Of a stretch of DNA of 64,000 nucleotides, positions 62,870 through 64,000 are shown piece after piece. Numbering within the stretch: position 1 is the stretch's first letter; every line of letters begins with the position of its first letter. A program made the translations under genes and the position numbers. The notes below the pieces were generated by a model. That model saw nothing but the letters and a program-made list of their open reading frames with translations, was not told the DNA's origin and did no database searches. Origin of the DNA: Mycobacteriales bacterium (GTDB lineage Bacteria; Actinomycetota; Actinomycetes; DATLTS01); contig DATLTS010000057.1 in assembly GCA_035533475.1 (NCBI GenBank), positions 1 to 64,000 on the forward strand. Reading direction: 5' to 3'.

Positions 62870-63054
62870 TCCCCCTCGACTGATCTCACCGCCGACCCCG
62901 GCACGCCCGACCGCGCCGGCCGCGACCGTCCCTCCCGGGAGATCGCCCCTCCACCCGGGAACCTAGGCCGTTCCCGAGCGCGGCGCGGCGGAATGCGGAA
63001 ACTCGTGGCACCGCCACTGGGGCCCGGCGACGGCGGTTCCGGCAGACTGCGAGC

Positions 63055-63525
63055 ATGCCCGAGCCGGACTGGCGGCACCCGTCGCCGCGCCTGTGGATCG
63101 CCCGCCAGCTCCAACTCGGCGCGGTCGTCCTTGTCGGGCTCGCCGCCGCCGGCAGCGCCGGCGGGCTGGCATTCGGTTCCTCCGGCGCGATCGGCGGCCT
63201 CTGTGGCGTTGCCGTTCTCGGCGGCCTCGGCTGGCTGGCCCTGCGGGGACGGGTCCTCGCCTGGGGCTACGCCGAGCGCGAGGAGGACCTGCTGGTGACC
63301 CGCGGCCTGCTGGTCCGGCGGATGTCTGTCGTTCCCTACGGTCGGATGCAGTACGTCGACGTGACGGCGGGGCCGCTCGAACGGGCCTTTGGGCTGGCCA
63401 GCGTGCGGATGCACACCGCAGCCGCGGCCAGCGACGCCCGGATTCCCGGGGTCACGGCGCTCGAGGCGGAACGGCTCCGCGACCGCTTGGCCGCAGATGG
63501 GCAGGCCCGGGCCATGGGGCTGTGA
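63055..63525 (+). CDS. Bacterial PH-domain membrane protein (YdbS-like)
   Basis: 156 residues. Two membrane helices at about 20-60 (AVVLVGLAAAGSAGGLAF, GLCGVAVLGGLGWLAL), then a bPH2 domain: EREEDLLVTRGLLVRRMSVVPYGRMQYVDVTAGPLERAFGLASVRM. ATG 63055 and length fit the family. The stop overlaps the next gene by 4 nt (GTGA). Confidence 0.85.
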   Translation: MPEPDWRHPSPRLWIARQLQLGAVVLVGLAAAGSAGGLAFGSSGAIGGLCGVAVLGGLGWLALRGRVLAWGYAEREEDLLVTRGLLVRRMSVVPYGRMQYVDVTAGPLERAFGLASVRMHTAAAASDARIPGVTALEAERLRDRLAADGQARAMGL

Positions 63526-64000
63526 CCGGGAGGCCGAACCAGGACGGTTGGGCCCGGCTGCACCCGCTGTCCCCGCTGATCCGGATCGGTCGGGTGCTCT
63601 TCGTCCTGCTGCTCGCGCTCGCGCCGAGCGCGCTCGCCCGGGGAAAGGGCGGGCCGGCCTGGGTCGAACTGGTCGCCCTCGGGGCCGCGGTGGTCGGCGG
63701 AGTCGTGTTCTGGCTGGTCACCCGCTGGCGGCTGCACGGCGGAGAGTTGCAGATCGAGACCGGACTGCTGCGCCACCAGTCGATCCGGGTGCCGGTTTCG
63801 CGGATCCAGGCCGTCGACCTGGTGCGGCCGCTGCTCGGACGGATGCTCGGGCTCACCGAAGTCCGGGTCGTCGTCGCCGGCCATGGGGCGAACCGCACCC
63901 GTCTCAGCCTCCTCCCGGCGGCCGAGGCGGTCGAGATCCGCGCCCGACTCCTCGCGCTCGCCCACGGCCTCGCCGCGGAGACACCGGCACCGCCGGAACG
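63522..64000 (+). CDS. Bacterial PH-domain membrane protein (YdbT-like), 5' part
   Basis: Starts at GTG 63522 in a GTGA overlap; 159 codons are visible before the window ends. The first bPH2 unit is present: helices VLFVLLLALAPSAL and ALGAAVVGGVVFWLV, then IETGLLRHQSIRVPVSRIQAVDLVRPLLGRMLGLTEVRV. The pair is the usual YdbS/YdbT arrangement of unknown function. Confidence 0.85.
   Translation, partial: MTGRPNQDGWARLHPLSPLIRIGRVLFVLLLALAPSALARGKGGPAWVELVALGAAVVGGVVFWLVTRWRLHGGELQIETGLLRHQSIRVPVSRIQAVDLVRPLLGRMLGLTEVRVVVAGHGANRTRLSLLPAAEAVEIRARLLALAHGLAAETPAPPE

Overview
The window is GC-rich with dense, overlapping genes, many GTG starts and typical actinobacterial content: two WhiB proteins, a SigR/RsrA pair, a SigF-type sigma with its anti-sigma, a fused 2-oxoglutarate enzyme (Kgd), Ni superoxide dismutase, bL37 and BsaP. 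Several adjacencies recall Mycobacterium tuberculosis, from memory: WhiB1-PdtaS-TB7.3-like carrier, SigH/RshA, SRAP-AroA-RsgA, and an Rv0081-Rv0087-like hydrogenase-type operon. PilT, Ni-SOD and BioB/BsaP gene order differ from mycobacteria, so a non-mycobacterial actinomycete is more likely; genus cannot be read from the sequence.

Layout. 1-3.3 kb: edge of a CDP-alcohol phosphatidyltransferase gene, a DUF1015 gene, and a complete tnpB-bearing element with long inverted ends and a 10-bp flanking duplication. 3.4-12.1 kb is accessory and eroding: an IS110 element, a VapBC pair with its operator, a ribbon-helix-helix antitoxin with a nonsense-broken toxin, an excisionase-type antitoxin with a broken PIN toxin, remnants of a P-loop NTPase and a Nudix-like protein, a frameshifted AAA/DUF4143 ATPase, and decayed small ORFs. 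12.1-19.2 kb: an ArsR-type regulator behind a palindromic operator, then six overlapping genes for a membrane-bound group-4-hydrogenase-like/complex-I-like assembly. 19.3-28.6 kb: a MarR-regulated multidrug exporter, a GAF-PP2C phosphatase, an alcohol dehydrogenase, a response regulator, and truncated or frameshifted genes (RidA, APC permease).

28.7-64 kb is core chromosome: Kgd with its small partner, malic enzyme, RmlC, divergent sodX/sodN, anti-sigma/SigF, a lipid kinase, WhiB1 with a CRP-type site, PdtaS, bioB with bsaP two genes later, PilT, a one-domain biotin carrier, a porin-like protein, biotin carboxylase with enoyl-CoA hydratase, bL37, an epimerase, sigR-rsrA with an autoregulatory-type promoter, a second WhiB coupled to a TraR/DksA protein, pirin, SRAP, aroA-rsgA, a diiron ferritin-like protein with its TetR regulator, hisN and two PH-domain membrane proteins.

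Themes: stress and redox control (SigR, SigF, WhiB, Ni-SOD), biotin synthesis and biotin-dependent carboxylation, and a respiratory-chain-like membrane complex under a dedicated repressor. The left third shows defence and toxin-antitoxin modules in several stages of decay.
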